From assembly GCA_028724245.1 (NCBI GenBank), contig JAQYDI010000182.1, positions 1-64,000 of the forward strand: a stretch of DNA of 64,000 bases, in the 5' to 3' direction. Source of the stretch: Lachnospiraceae bacterium (GTDB taxonomy: Bacteria; Bacillota; Clostridia; Lachnospirales; Lachnospiraceae). Of this stretch, positions 50,964-60,252 are shown piece by piece. The notes under the pieces were generated by a model. It saw nothing but the letters and a program-made list of their open reading frames with translations. It did no database searches and was not told where the DNA came from. A program made the translations under genes and the position numbers. How positions within the stretch are numbered: the stretch's first letter is position 1; each line of letters starts with the position of its first letter.

Positions 50964-52610
50964 ATGGCAGACTGGTGGAAAGATCAGGATATGGTACAGC
51001 AGATGTATGAGGAAGCGGAGAACGGCAATACGGCGGCCCAGTGTGAGATTGCCCGTCAGCTGATGAATGACGGAAGGATGGAGGAAGCGGTCAGCTGGTA
51101 TAAGAGAGCGGCAGCAGCCGGTGAGGCGGATGCCATGTTCAATCTGGGGCTTCTCTATTCACAGGGATGGGATGGAGAAGATGCTTCGCCGGAGCAGGCA
51201 TTTTTCTGGTTTAAAAGCGCTGCGCAGGCAGGTGATTCCGAAGCCATGTATATGACCGGAAGATGCTGTCTGAACGGTTCGGGTACCGGAATTGATGTGC
51301 AGGAGGCAGCAGAATGGCTGAAAAAGGCTCTGGCATCCGGCTATGCGGCGGCGCAGGAACTGCTGTTTACCATACCCGGAATGGAGGAAGAACGCAGACA
51401 GAAACTGGATGAGATCCGTCAGACAGCCGGACAGGCTGAACGTTTTCTGGCGGAGGAGGATTATGAGATGGCTGTGCCTCTGCTGCAGCAGGCGGTGGAA
51501 GAAAGCAGCAGGAAGCTGGGAGAAACAGATGCATTTACCATCAGCCTGATGAATAATCTGGCGGTGGCTCTGGCCGGTCTGGGGCAGTATGAGAACAGTA
51601 TTCCGCTGAAGGAGCGGGTTCTGGAGCTGCGCGGTAAATGCCTGCCTTTGACGCATCCGGATTATCTGACTGCTGTAACGAATCTGACCTCGGATTATGC
51701 ACGGATCGGACGTTATCAGTCGGCACTGAATCTGTCAAAACAGGCCTATACTGCTGCCAGGGAGACGCTTCCGGTTACCCACGATGTAACGCTTCTGACG
51801 CTGAATCGTCTGGCAGCCGATTATATGAATCTGTGCCGTCATGATCTGGCTCTGGAGCAGCTGAAGCAGGTGATCGGCATGATCAGGGAAATCTGTGAAA
51901 CGGATGAGGAGATTCCGGAAGACAGCAGAAAACAGTGGCACCGTACCATGCGGCTGATGGAAATCTGTCAGGAGGCAGTCAATAATGATGACGTATATTT
52001 CGGTATGGATGAAAGCAGGCGCAATTATGCCTATATCTGTGCGGAACTGTGTGAGATGTTTGACGGCCTGCCCGATGATTACCGGCAGAAGATCGATCCG
52101 CAGGAATATGCGCATTTTAAAGAACAGGCCGGACTGGTGGGCTGCTATCATGCGCATATGAACAGCGGACAGGCGGTGGAGACAGATCCCTACACCAATG
52201 CACTGCAGATGCTGGTCAGCCTGAAGTATCTGATGCCTGCTGTGGCAGAGTGCAGGGAAGAACTGGACGGAATCAGATGCCGTGCGGTGGTGACGTGGGT
52301 ACAGAATGAACTCTGTGCGGTGATTACCGTTTACCCGGTCAAATCCACCGTGGAGCATATGGAGCATCCGCAGCCGGCTGATTTCCTGAAATCGCTCAAT
52401 GCATGTGAGGAACCTGGGGAAAAGGTAACTTCACTGGAAGCGGTGGATCTGCAGATGAAGCGTCTGGAAAGCGGAGAGATCCAGATCAGCTTCGCCTACG
52501 GTACAGGGGATGTTTACCGCATGATCCGCATGCACTATCAGGAAGAAACGAACCAGCTGGAAGGCGAATCGTATTTTATGGAGATTGGAAAAGATCATAC
52601 GGAAGCATAA
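50964..52610 (+). CDS. Sel1-repeat and TPR protein
   Basis: This 548-residue cytoplasmic protein has three to four Sel1-like repeats in residues ~15-135 (AAQCEIARQLMNDGRMEEAVSWY; ADAMFNLGLLYSQGWDG; SEAMYMTGRCCLNGSG). A TPR array of the kinesin-light-chain type follows to ~310 (FTISLMNNLAVALAGLGQYE; DYLTAVTNLTSDYARIG). The last ~200 residues have no known domain but include beta strands. Such repeats bind proteins, so a scaffold role is likely. AAAGGATAG precedes the ATG and a terminator follows. Confidence 0.78.
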   Translation: MADWWKDQDMVQQMYEEAENGNTAAQCEIARQLMNDGRMEEAVSWYKRAAAAGEADAMFNLGLLYSQGWDGEDASPEQAFFWFKSAAQAGDSEAMYMTGRCCLNGSGTGIDVQEAAEWLKKALASGYAAAQELLFTIPGMEEERRQKLDEIRQTAGQAERFLAEEDYEMAVPLLQQAVEESSRKLGETDAFTISLMNNLAVALAGLGQYENSIPLKERVLELRGKCLPLTHPDYLTAVTNLTSDYARIGRYQSALNLSKQAYTAARETLPVTHDVTLLTLNRLAADYMNLCRHDLALEQLKQVIGMIREICETDEEIPEDSRKQWHRTMRLMEICQEAVNNDDVYFGMDESRRNYAYICAELCEMFDGLPDDYRQKIDPQEYAHFKEQAGLVGCYHAHMNSGQAVETDPYTNALQMLVSLKYLMPAVAECREELDGIRCRAVVTWVQNELCAVITVYPVKSTVEHMEHPQPADFLKSLNACEEPGEKVTSLEAVDLQMKRLESGEIQISFAYGTGDVYRMIRMHYQEETNQLEGESYFMEIGKDHTEA

Positions 52611-52626
52611 CGCAGTTTCCTGTTAA

Positions 52627-52674
52627 AAGAAAACGTCTGTGTCCCGATTCCGGGGCATAGGCGTTTTTCTTTTT
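52627..52674 (+). terminator. Terminator before the spoIIIA operon
   Basis: GAAAACG at about 52629-52635 pairs with CGTTTTTC at about 52662-52669, with inner CCC/GGG pairs around GATTC, ending in a T-rich run. Confidence 0.65.
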
Positions 52675-52704
52675 ACATATAATAATGGCAAAGGGGGCGG
52701 ACTT

Positions 52705-53625
52705 ATGAAAGAGTATCAGATGGAAGAAATTCTGCATGTGCTGCCGGTACGTCTCAGAGAGCCGGTTGGACAGGAGATGAGAAAAAAGCATCATATTCAG
52801 GAAATCCGGCTGAGATCCGGGAAGCCGGTGCAGCTGCTGGAAAATGGCCGGGAGCGGATTCTGGAAGGGGTCGGGCCTCTTTCTGCCGGGGACATGCAGG
52901 AAACAATGGAATTTGTCAGCCGTTTTTCCATGTATGCCTATGAAGAGGAAATCCGGCAGGGTTTTTTGACCATCCGGGGCGGCCACAGAGTGGGAATCGC
53001 AGGCAAAACGGTTCTTGGTGATGGGAAAATCAGGACGATCCGCAATATTTCGTTTATACATATCCGGATTGCAGGTGAATACCGCAACTGTGCCCGGGGG
53101 CTGCTTCCGTATCTGTATGAAAATGGAAGACTGCTCAGTACGTTGATCTTTTCTGCTCCCGGTCAGGGAAAAACAACCATGATGCGGGATCTGATCCGGC
53201 TGATTTCCGACGGGAATTCATCCGGCAGTCCGAGAACGGTATCGGTCGTGGATGAGCGGGGGGAACTGGCAGCCTGCGATCAGGGCGTTCCGCAGAATGA
53301 TCTGGGCGGACAGACCGATGTGCTGGACGGGTGTCCCAAAACGCTGGGGATGCGCCTCATGCTGCGAAGTATGGCGCCTTCTGTGCTGGCTGTGGATGAA
53401 ATAGCGGGTGGTGATGATGTGGAGGCTGTTTTTGAAGCAGCAGGCTGCGGCTGCGTTATGCTGGCAACTGCCCATGGGGAAAGTCTGGAACGTCTGCTGG
53501 AAAAAGAAGGATTTGGCCGGATGATGAAAGCCGGAGTATTTGACCGGTATATCCAGCTGGAAAATAATGGAAATCCGGGGCGGTGGAGTCATATCTATAA
53601 TGGAAAGGGGGAACGGATTCTGTGA
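52705..53625 (+). CDS. spoIIIAA: Stage III sporulation protein AA (ATPase)
   Basis: This 306-residue secretion-type ATPase has Walker A APGQGKTTMM (~150) and the RVSVVDERGELA-like block (VSVVDERGELA, ~182), with LAVDEIAGGDD as Walker B. It powers or assembles the SpoIIIA-SpoIIQ channel linking mother cell and forespore. A G-rich ribosome site precedes the ATG at 52705. It overlaps spoIIIAB by 4 bases. As the first gene of an intact eight-gene operon, it would be under sigma-E control in relatives. Confidence 0.93.
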   Translation: MKEYQMEEILHVLPVRLREPVGQEMRKKHHIQEIRLRSGKPVQLLENGRERILEGVGPLSAGDMQETMEFVSRFSMYAYEEEIRQGFLTIRGGHRVGIAGKTVLGDGKIRTIRNISFIHIRIAGEYRNCARGLLPYLYENGRLLSTLIFSAPGQGKTTMMRDLIRLISDGNSSGSPRTVSVVDERGELAACDQGVPQNDLGGQTDVLDGCPKTLGMRLMLRSMAPSVLAVDEIAGGDDVEAVFEAAGCGCVMLATAHGESLERLLEKEGFGRMMKAGVFDRYIQLENNGNPGRWSHIYNGKGERIL

Positions 53626-54137
53626 TTCGGTTTGCAGGAATCTGTACGATCGCTGCAGCGATTCTGGCTCTTGGTTTCTGGTACAGCCTGAATACCAGAA
53701 AAAGGATCAGAAATCTCCGTCTGATGCAGACGGTACTGCATATGCTGAAAGGCGAGATCGGTTTCACGGGCAGGATTCTGGAAGAGGCCTTTGCTGATAT
53801 CAGCGGCCGCGTGCAGGAGCCGTTTCGAGGCTTTTTTGCTGAAGTCAGCGGGAGGCTGCAGAATCAGAAAGGAGACGGACTGGCACAGATATGGCGGGAA
53901 AGTGAAGATGCCTTCCATGGAAGCGGTCTGAAGGAAGAAGATCTGGAACTGTTTCGCAGGCTGGGGAATGAACTGGGATTTCTTGATGTGGATATGCAGC
54001 TTCGTACACTGGAGCTGCTGGAAGTGCAGGTCAGGGAAAATGCAGAGCGTCTGGAGAAAAACTGCGAAGCAAGCTGCAGGATGTATCAGTCTCTGGGGAT
54101 ACTGGGAGCACTGACAGTGATTGTAGTGATGATTTAG
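53622..54137 (+). CDS. spoIIIAB: Stage III sporulation protein AB
   Basis: This 171-residue protein has an N-terminal membrane helix (FAGICTIAAAILALGFWY) and a type II secretion GspF-like helical domain, ending in a second helix (LGILGALTVIVVMI). It starts at GTG 53622, inside the end of spoIIIAA. It is part of the forespore feeding-tube complex in the mother-cell membrane. Confidence 0.9.
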   Translation: MIRFAGICTIAAAILALGFWYSLNTRKRIRNLRLMQTVLHMLKGEIGFTGRILEEAFADISGRVQEPFRGFFAEVSGRLQNQKGDGLAQIWRESEDAFHGSGLKEEDLELFRRLGNELGFLDVDMQLRTLELLEVQVRENAERLEKNCEASCRMYQSLGILGALTVIVVMI

Positions 54138-54206
54138 TGTGACTCACGGAACCGGTTGATCATTGGTATGAGGGATACCGGGAACGGGCGGGAGAAAGGA
54201 AACGGT

Positions 54207-54401
54207 ATGGAGGTTGCATTATTATTCCGTATAGCAGCGGTGGGAATACTGGTTTCGGTACTCTGTCAGGTGCTGAAGCACAGCGGCAGGGAGGAACAGG
54301 CATTTCTGACCAGCTTTGCCGGGCTTCTGCTGGTGCTGTTCTGGCTGGTTCCGTACATTTCCCAGCTGTTTGAAACGATTCAGAAGCTGTTTGAATTTTA
54401 A
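54207..54401 (+). CDS. spoIIIAC: Stage III sporulation protein AC
   Basis: This 64-residue protein with two membrane helices (LLFRIAAVGILVSVLCQVL and FLTSFAGLLLVLFWLVPYI) has the usual length for SpoIIIAC. The ATG at 54207 follows GAAAGGA; an in-frame ATG 51 bases earlier would add a charged extension with no counterpart in relatives. Confidence 0.9.
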   Translation: MEVALLFRIAAVGILVSVLCQVLKHSGREEQAFLTSFAGLLLVLFWLVPYISQLFETIQKLFEF

Positions 54402-54418
54402 CTGGGAGGAGGCATGTT

Positions 54419-54802
54419 ATGATTCAGATCATACTGGCGGGAGCGGCAGCAGCCATGCTTGCACTGTGGGTCCGTCCCCTGAAGCCGGAGTACGGAATTT
54501 TTCTTTCTCTGGGAGCCATGCTTTTACTGATCGGAGCGGCCCTTTCCCAGCTGGATGTTATCCTGGATCTGATCCGGCAGCTGATGGACGCTACGGGGCT
54601 GGAGCCGGTTTATTTCAGGATTCTGCTGAAGATCATGGGACTGGCCTGGATCAGTCAGCTGGCCTCTGATATCTGTAAAGAAGCAGGCTGCGGCTCCATC
54701 AGCCGTCAGATCGATATTTACGGCAAGCTTTTGATTCTTTCGGTCAGTCTGCCGGTGATAACAGCGCTCATTGAAACCATTGAAACACTGTTTGCGGCAT
54801 GA
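54419..54802 (+). CDS. spoIIIAD: Stage III sporulation protein AD
   Basis: This 127-residue protein has three to four membrane helices, including MIQIILAGAAAAMLALWV, and the conserved ISQLASDICKEAGCGSISRQ block. It is related to SpoIIIAC and part of the same complex. The ATG lies after GGGAGGAGG. Confidence 0.9.
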   Translation: MIQIILAGAAAAMLALWVRPLKPEYGIFLSLGAMLLLIGAALSQLDVILDLIRQLMDATGLEPVYFRILLKIMGLAWISQLASDICKEAGCGSISRQIDIYGKLLILSVSLPVITALIETIETLFAA

Positions 54803-54877
54803 AAATGCGGGAACAGATGGACCGGGAAACAAAACGGTATGAAACTGCATGAAATATGAAGCGCAGGGGGAATGTAC

Positions 54878-55903
54878 ATGGATGATTTTACCGATTTCGG
54901 GCAGCTTCAGGAGTTGCTTGGTTCCATACTGGGCAGCAATGAAATGTCTTTTTCCGAACTGGTCAGACAGCTTCAGGCGGGGGATTTTCAGACAGTGAAA
55001 AATAATCTGGGGCAGTATCTTTATGGCTGCCTGAAGAATGGAGAACTGCTTCATCTGTCAGATTATGCCGGCGTTTTGATGCTGGTACTTCTGTCTGCAC
55101 TGCTGCGGGCCGCCGGACAGGCTTTTGAAAACCGGTCGGTTACGGTTTTTTCGGGAATCATGATCCAGATGCTGATGGTTGTACAGCTGGCAGCATTATT
55201 CCGCAGTTTTCTGGTGCAGACAGAACAGTATCTGGAAAATGGAATTTCATTTGCCGGCGCTTTGTTTCCGGTGCTGGCAGCGGCGGCGGCAGCCGGAGGT
55301 GAAACCGTCTCTGCGGTGGGAATCTATGCATCGGCCGCCAGCATCATCAGTCTGGTGAGCCGGGTCTGTCTGTATATTCTGCTGCCGGGCATCAGTATTT
55401 TCCTGATTATCACTTTGCTGGATTCCATCATGCCTGAGGCGTTGTTCTCCGGATTGTCCGGTCTGTTAAAAAAGGGGATCGGGCTTCTGATGAAGCTGTC
55501 TTTCGCCTCAGTTGCAGGACTTCAGGTGATACAGATGATGGTGCTTCCCAAGGCGGATTCCCTTCGTCGTCAGACACTTCTGAAAACGGCTTCCATGATC
55601 CCGGGAGCAGGCGGTCTGGCGGAAACGGCAGCAGCAGTTCTGTGGGAGAGCAGTTCTCTGCTGAAAGGGAGTATCGGAGCAGCAGGAATGCTGTGTATCC
55701 TGTTTATCTGCCTGCTGCCTGCGATCCGCATTGCCCTTGTTTCGGCGCTGTATCATATCATGTCTGCAGCAGTTCTGCCGGCAGCTGATAAAAAGATCAG
55801 CAGATGTCTTGCCGGATTTGCACAGAGTCTGGAATATCTGGTCAAAGTCACCTGCCTCTGTGCGGTGATTCTTCTGCTGATGACAGCCATGGCAGCCTGG
55901 TAG
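54878..55903 (+). CDS. spoIIIAE: Stage III sporulation protein AE
   Basis: This 341-residue polytopic membrane protein has eight or so helices and the family blocks PVLAAAAAAGGETVSAVG and FASVAGLQVIQ. The ATG at 54878 is preferred over one two codons earlier because of spacing from GGGGG. The N-terminal signal sequence seen in Bacillus SpoIIIAE is short or absent. Confidence 0.88.
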   Translation: MDDFTDFGQLQELLGSILGSNEMSFSELVRQLQAGDFQTVKNNLGQYLYGCLKNGELLHLSDYAGVLMLVLLSALLRAAGQAFENRSVTVFSGIMIQMLMVVQLAALFRSFLVQTEQYLENGISFAGALFPVLAAAAAAGGETVSAVGIYASAASIISLVSRVCLYILLPGISIFLIITLLDSIMPEALFSGLSGLLKKGIGLLMKLSFASVAGLQVIQMMVLPKADSLRRQTLLKTASMIPGAGGLAETAAAVLWESSSLLKGSIGAAGMLCILFICLLPAIRIALVSALYHIMSAAVLPAADKKISRCLAGFAQSLEYLVKVTCLCAVILLLMTAMAAW

Positions 55904-55931
55904 AGGAGATGTATGAAAGGAGGTGCATTAG

Positions 55932-56474
55932 ATGGAGGCGGTATATGGCTGGATCCGGCAGATCGCCGTGTTTGCCGTAATTTCCTATCTCGTTCTGTAT
56001 CTGATGGGGGAGCAGGAAAAAGGACATGTGCTGCGCTTTTATCTGTCTCTTCTGATGATGCTCCTGATTCTGAAACCGGTGTCGTCCGTATGCAGTTTGA
56101 ATCAGGTATTTACGGAAAAGCTGACAGAACTGGAAACAGATGCGGAAATAGCTGCAGCGGGCAGTCAGATCCGGCAGATTGTGCAGGCATCGGATCAGGA
56201 GGTGATCGATTATGTTTCAGAGCAGGCCCTGTCAAGGGTACAGGAGCTGGCGGAAGATAAAAATCTGGAATTCAATCATGGAAAAGTGGATTTTGACGAT
56301 GAAAAAATGGAAAAATCCGGTGAAGTGGTAATTTGCGGCATGGAGCTTACCGTATCGGGAGGGGGAAAACAGTCTTCAGAAATCCGTCCTCTGCTGAAGG
56401 AATTCCGGGAAGATGTTGCCGGTGAATTCGGTCTGGATCAAAGCAGGATAACCATAAAAACAGGAGGTCAGTAA
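55932..56474 (+). CDS. spoIIIAF: Stage III sporulation protein AF
   Basis: This 180-residue protein has two N-terminal membrane helices (IAVFAVISYLVLYLM and FYLSLLMMLLILKPV) followed by a soluble ring-building-motif domain. AAAGGAGGTG, a near-perfect ribosome site, lies just before the ATG. Confidence 0.88.
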   Translation: MEAVYGWIRQIAVFAVISYLVLYLMGEQEKGHVLRFYLSLLMMLLILKPVSSVCSLNQVFTEKLTELETDAEIAAAGSQIRQIVQASDQEVIDYVSEQALSRVQELAEDKNLEFNHGKVDFDDEKMEKSGEVVICGMELTVSGGGKQSSEIRPLLKEFREDVAGEFGLDQSRITIKTGGQ

Positions 56475-56475
56475 C

Positions 56476-57015
56476 ATGGTTTTGAAAAATCTGTCCAGAG
56501 ATAAGATTCTGCTGGCGCTGGTGGTGGGTATCCTTTTGTTTCTGCTGTCTTTTCCGCTGGAAAAACTGGGCAGTGCCGGAGATACAGGAGATCTTTCAGA
56601 AAATCAGCCCTCCGTTTCCGGAGATACCCGCTCCCAGTATCAGGCGGAGCTGGAGAAGGAACTGAAGGCGCTTCTGGAAAATGTGCAGGGAGCCGGAAAT
56701 GTGAAAGTCATGGTGGTGCTGGAGGATGGCGGGGAAAAGATCGTGGAAAAGGATGTGCAGTCGGAAAGCAGCAGCAGCCGTGACGGAGAGGAAAACGGCT
56801 CTTCCGGAGAGAATTTCAGCAGTCAGGAGAATACGGTGATGGAAAACGGACAGACGCCGTGGATTTCACGGGAAATCCTTCCCAGAGTTTCCGGGATTGC
56901 CGTTGTGGCGCAGGGAGGGGGAAACGCTGTGGTAAAATCGGAAATCAGCAGCATGCTGGAGGCATTATTCGGACTTCCTGCTCATAAGATAAAAGTATTA
57001 GAGGGTGATTTTTAA
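56476..57015 (+). CDS. spoIIIAG: Stage III sporulation protein AG
   Basis: This 179-residue protein has one membrane helix (ILLALVVGILLFLLSFPL). Its C-terminal ring-building domain (VKVMVVLEDGGEKIVEKDV, then GIAVVAQGGGNAVVKSEIS) forms a large oligomeric ring in relatives. A Ser-rich acidic loop interrupts the domain near residues 93-115. AGGAGGTC precedes the start. Confidence 0.9.
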   Translation: MVLKNLSRDKILLALVVGILLFLLSFPLEKLGSAGDTGDLSENQPSVSGDTRSQYQAELEKELKALLENVQGAGNVKVMVVLEDGGEKIVEKDVQSESSSSRDGEENGSSGENFSSQENTVMENGQTPWISREILPRVSGIAVVAQGGGNAVVKSEISSMLEALFGLPAHKIKVLEGDF

Positions 57016-57030
57016 AGGAGTGGCATGTGC

Positions 57031-57729
57031 ATGAAAAAGCTTAGAAGAAAAAATCAGCTGATTCTGACTCTGCTGGCTGTAATGATTGCCGTTGCGGGCT
57101 ATCTGACCTGGCTTCCTTCCGAAGATGAGTCGGTACCGGCCATGGGAGAACAGGATAATTCGGTGCTGATGGATATTTCCGAAGAAGATATACTGGCGGA
57201 AAATGCAGCGCTGGAGCAGGTACAGGGGACAGAAGTCAGCGAGGCAGCAGCACAGGCAGGAACTGAGGAGGCGGCAGCGCAGGCGGAAACGCAGGAGCAG
57301 GAAAGCAGTGCACAGCCGGGGGAAGCCGTACTGACTCTCTCCGAGCAGGTGGAAAATATGATGGCGGAGGCACAGCTGAGCCGTCAGCAGGTGCGCACCC
57401 GCAACGAAGAAACCCTGAACAGCATCATGAATAATGAAAATCTGAGTGAAAAACAGCGTCAGGCTGCGGCGGATAATCTGATGAATATGACTGAGAATGC
57501 GCAGAAGGAGGCCAATATTGAGGCAGCGCTGACTGCCCGAGGAATTGCTCAGACACTGGTAACCATCAGTGAAACCGGTGTGGAGGTTCTGATAGGCAGC
57601 AGCAGCATTACAGATGCTCAGAGAGCGCAGATCGAGGATACGGTGAAAAGGGAGGCGGATGTGGAAATATCCGATATCGTCATATCTCTTATGAACGAGG
57701 TGAATACGGAGGCAACGGCAGCACCGTAA
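57031..57729 (+). CDS. spoIIIAH: Stage III sporulation protein AH
   Basis: This 232-residue protein has a single membrane helix (LILTLLAVMIAVAGYL), a low-complexity Ala/Glu/Gln linker near residues 65-100, and the C-terminal ring domain that meets SpoIIQ from the forespore. The ATG at 57031 is chosen for spacing from AAAGGAG; an ATG two codons earlier is possible. It is the last gene of the operon. Confidence 0.9.
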   Translation: MKKLRRKNQLILTLLAVMIAVAGYLTWLPSEDESVPAMGEQDNSVLMDISEEDILAENAALEQVQGTEVSEAAAQAGTEEAAAQAETQEQESSAQPGEAVLTLSEQVENMMAEAQLSRQQVRTRNEETLNSIMNNENLSEKQRQAAADNLMNMTENAQKEANIEAALTARGIAQTLVTISETGVEVLIGSSSITDAQRAQIEDTVKREADVEISDIVISLMNEVNTEATAAP

Positions 57730-57781
57730 AAAGTACTGAAAATTGAAACAAAAGGAGAGTTAATATCATACAAGAAAACAT

Positions 57782-57810
57782 TTGCAGTTACAATCGTTTT
57801 TTGTTATACT
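57782..57810 (+). promoter_or_regulatory. Promoter of asp23-family gene
   Basis: TTGCAG (57782-57787) and TATACT (57805-57810) have a 17-bp spacer, 50 bp before the GTG start. Confidence 0.7.
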
Positions 57811-57860
57811 ATCTTCGAGTCAATGTGAATTGAAATTCGTATTGTACAGGAGGTATTGAA

Positions 57861-58241
57861 GTGTCGAACGATTTTGAAAGCAGAAGTACACATATTATAC
57901 ATGAGAACGGACAGGTGGGTTCCGTACAGATCGCGGATGAAGTCATTGCGATCATTGCAGGTCTGGCAGCAACGGAAGTGGACGGCGTGGCATCCATCGA
58001 AGACCGTTCGGCCAATGAACTGGCAGGCAGACTGGGCATGAAGACTGCACCGAAGGGTGTTAAGGTAACCGTGATGGATACCTCTGTATCCTGTGATCTG
58101 TCCCTTAATCTGAAGTACGGCTACAGCATTCCTGAGCTGGCTCTTAATGTTCAGGAACATGTGAAAAATGCCATCGAGAATATGACAGGACTGGCAGTGA
58201 TCGATGTGAATGTCAGAATTGCAGGAATTGAAGCGGAATAA
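57861..58241 (+). CDS. Asp23/Gls24 family envelope stress protein
   Basis: This 126-residue protein has the Asp23 core IADEVIAIIAGLAATEVDGVASI and GVKVTVMDTSVSCDLSLNLKYGYSI, then VQEHVKNAIENMTGL. Members gather beneath the membrane and support envelope homeostasis. It starts at GTG 57861 with AGGAGG 8 bases upstream. In Clostridia the gene typically precedes nusB, as here. Confidence 0.9.
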   Translation: MSNDFESRSTHIIHENGQVGSVQIADEVIAIIAGLAATEVDGVASIEDRSANELAGRLGMKTAPKGVKVTVMDTSVSCDLSLNLKYGYSIPELALNVQEHVKNAIENMTGLAVIDVNVRIAGIEAE

Positions 58242-58301
58242 TCTGAGCACAGACGTATTGTAAGGATACGAAACCTTGATAATTTCAGACAATATAAAAT
58301 G

Positions 58302-58328
58302 GGGCCGGTGATATCTGCGCCCTTTTTT
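58302..58328 (+). terminator. Possible terminator before nusB
   Basis: GGGC (58302-58305) and GCCC (58319-58322) form a short stem followed by six T. It is weak but well placed. Confidence 0.4.
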
Positions 58329-58368
58329 GTATCATCAGGAATGATATTTAACTACCCGGGAGGAATCT

Positions 58369-58782
58369 ATGAAACGCAGAGAATTAAGAGAACATACCTT
58401 TAAGCTGGTGTTTATGAAGGAGTTTTATGCACCGGAGCTTCTTGAGGAACAGACAAAACTGTATCTGGAGTCAGAAGAACTGGCTGATTACACCGAAGAA
58501 GAAAAAGAGATGATAAAAGCACGTGCACAGGCAGTTCTGGAGAATACGGAAGAAGCAGATACCCTGATCAACCAGTATGCGAAGGGATGGCAGACAAGAC
58601 GTATGGCCAAAGTGGATCTGAGTCTGATTCGTCTGGCGCTTTATGAGATCCGTCATGATGAGACAGTGCCGGCCAAAGTGGCCATCAACGAGGCTGTGGA
58701 GCTGGCCAAGCAGTACGGCGGTGATGATTCCCCGTCTTTTATTAACGGGATCCTTGGAAAGATTGTCAGGGCCGAAGCATAA
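58369..58782 (+). CDS. nusB: Transcription antitermination factor NusB
   Basis: This 137-residue all-helical protein binds boxA RNA with NusE (S10) for rRNA antitermination. It has the blocks [14 protein letters not shown] at the start and [30 protein letters not shown] at the end, which are the NusB signature. Its stop overlaps the xseA start (TAATG). Confidence 0.93.
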   Translation: MKRRELREHTFKLVFMKEFYAPELLEEQTKLYLESEELADYTEEEKEMIKARAQAVLENTEEADTLINQYAKGWQTRRMAKVDLSLIRLALYEIRHDETVPAKVAINEAVELAKQYGGDDSPSFINGILGKIVRAEA

Positions 58783-60005
58783 TGGCAGACAGTATTTATT
58801 CGGTGGAACAGGTTAATTCCTATATTAAAAACCTGTTTACACAGGATTTTGTCCTGCGCCGGATCCATGTGCGCGGCGAAATTTCCAACTGCAAATACCA
58901 CACATCGGGGCATATCTATTTTACGCTGAAGGATGCTTCCGGCGTGCTGAATGCAGTCATGTTCCGCTCCCAGCGGACAAATCTCAAAGTACGCCTTCAG
59001 AATGGCATGAAGGTTGTGGCAGGCGGCAGCATCAGTATCTATGAACGGGACGGCCGGTATCAGCTGTACGTGCAGACGGTGGAAGCAGACGGTGTCGGTG
59101 CCCTGTATCAGGAATACGAACGGCTGAAAGCACAGCTGGAAGAGATGGGGATGTTTGCGCAGGAATACAAGCAGCCTGTTCCCCGGTTTGGCAGAAGGAT
59201 CGGCGTGGTTACGGCACCGACCGGCGCGGCAATCAGAGATATATGCAATATAGCAGCCAGGAGGAATCCCTGTGTGACCCTGTATCTTTATCCTGCTCTG
59301 GTGCAGGGGGAGATGGCTTCGGCATCGATTGCAGCCGGTATCCGCTGTCTTGATGAGATGGGGCTGGACTGTATGATCGTCGGACGGGGAGGCGGCTCTC
59401 TGGAGGATCTGTGGGCATTCAATGAAGAGGAGACGGCTTACGCGATTTTCCATGCCGAAACGCCGGTTATTTCCGCTGTGGGACATGAAACCGATTATAC
59501 CATTGCTGATTTTGTTGCGGATCTTCGGGCGCCGACTCCCTCAGCGGCAGCGGAGCTGGCAGTATTTGATTATGCAGCTTATCTGAATACGCTGCAGGTA
59601 CACAAAAACCGGCTGGATATGGCTGTGAACATGCAGCTGGAACGGAAGAAGGCACAGGTGGAGGTTCTGAGGAGAAGACTGAATCTTCAGGATCCGGTTT
59701 ATCAGCTGGAACAGAAAAAGCAGCAGCTGGCCGGGCTGAAGCAGAGTCTTTCCTACAGTATGCAGAACCGGATCAGGGACTGCCGCCACCGGACAGCGCT
59801 CTGCGCCGGAAAACTGGAAGCTCTTTCTCCCCTGAAGCAGCTGTCAGGCGGATTTGCTTATGTCAGTGATGAGGCGGGAAATCCGGTGCAGTCTGCCCGG
59901 GTACTGGAACCGGGACAGGTGATCGGCCTTCAGTTTGCCGATGGAAAGGTCCGCGCAGAAATCCTGACCGGCGGATATCAGCAGGATGGAAATGGAGAAG
60001 CTTGA
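58782..60005 (+). CDS. xseA: Exodeoxyribonuclease VII large subunit
   Basis: This 407-residue catalytic subunit of the single-strand-specific exonuclease VII has an N-terminal OB domain (VHVRGEISNCKYHTSGHIYFTLKD-type block at 24-47). The catalytic domain has IGVVTAPTGAAIRDI (~145), GRGGGSLEDLWAFNEE (~202) and SAVGHETDYTIADFVADLRAPTPS-type residues (~230). It is followed directly by xseB. Confidence 0.93.
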   Translation: MADSIYSVEQVNSYIKNLFTQDFVLRRIHVRGEISNCKYHTSGHIYFTLKDASGVLNAVMFRSQRTNLKVRLQNGMKVVAGGSISIYERDGRYQLYVQTVEADGVGALYQEYERLKAQLEEMGMFAQEYKQPVPRFGRRIGVVTAPTGAAIRDICNIAARRNPCVTLYLYPALVQGEMASASIAAGIRCLDEMGLDCMIVGRGGGSLEDLWAFNEEETAYAIFHAETPVISAVGHETDYTIADFVADLRAPTPSAAAELAVFDYAAYLNTLQVHKNRLDMAVNMQLERKKAQVEVLRRRLNLQDPVYQLEQKKQQLAGLKQSLSYSMQNRIRDCRHRTALCAGKLEALSPLKQLSGGFAYVSDEAGNPVQSARVLEPGQVIGLQFADGKVRAEILTGGYQQDGNGEA

Positions 60006-60006
60006 T

Positions 60007-60252
60007 ATGAAAGAACAGAAAATGGAAGCCTGTGAGAATACACAGGATGTATCCGGTATCCCTGTTGAACAGGCACTGGAGCAGCTGGAAGAGCTGATCG
60101 CCAGACTGGAAAATAAGGAATGTACACTGGAGGAATCTTTTCATTTATATAAAGAGGGTATTGGCCTTGTCCAGTACTGCAGTCAGGCGCTGACGGAAGT
60201 GGAGCAGCAGCTGGTGATTCTGAATGAGGAGGGTGAAATCAATGGATTTTAA
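60007..60252 (+). CDS. xseB: Exodeoxyribonuclease VII small subunit
   Basis: This 81-residue helical subunit binds XseA. The family block is EQALEQLEELIARLENKECTLEES then YKEGIGLVQYCSQALTEVEQQL. The ATG at 60007, just after the xseA stop, has GGAG ten bases upstream; an overlapping ATG at 59986 would add seven residues. It overlaps ispA by 11 bases. Confidence 0.9.
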   Translation: MKEQKMEACENTQDVSGIPVEQALEQLEELIARLENKECTLEESFHLYKEGIGLVQYCSQALTEVEQQLVILNEEGEINGF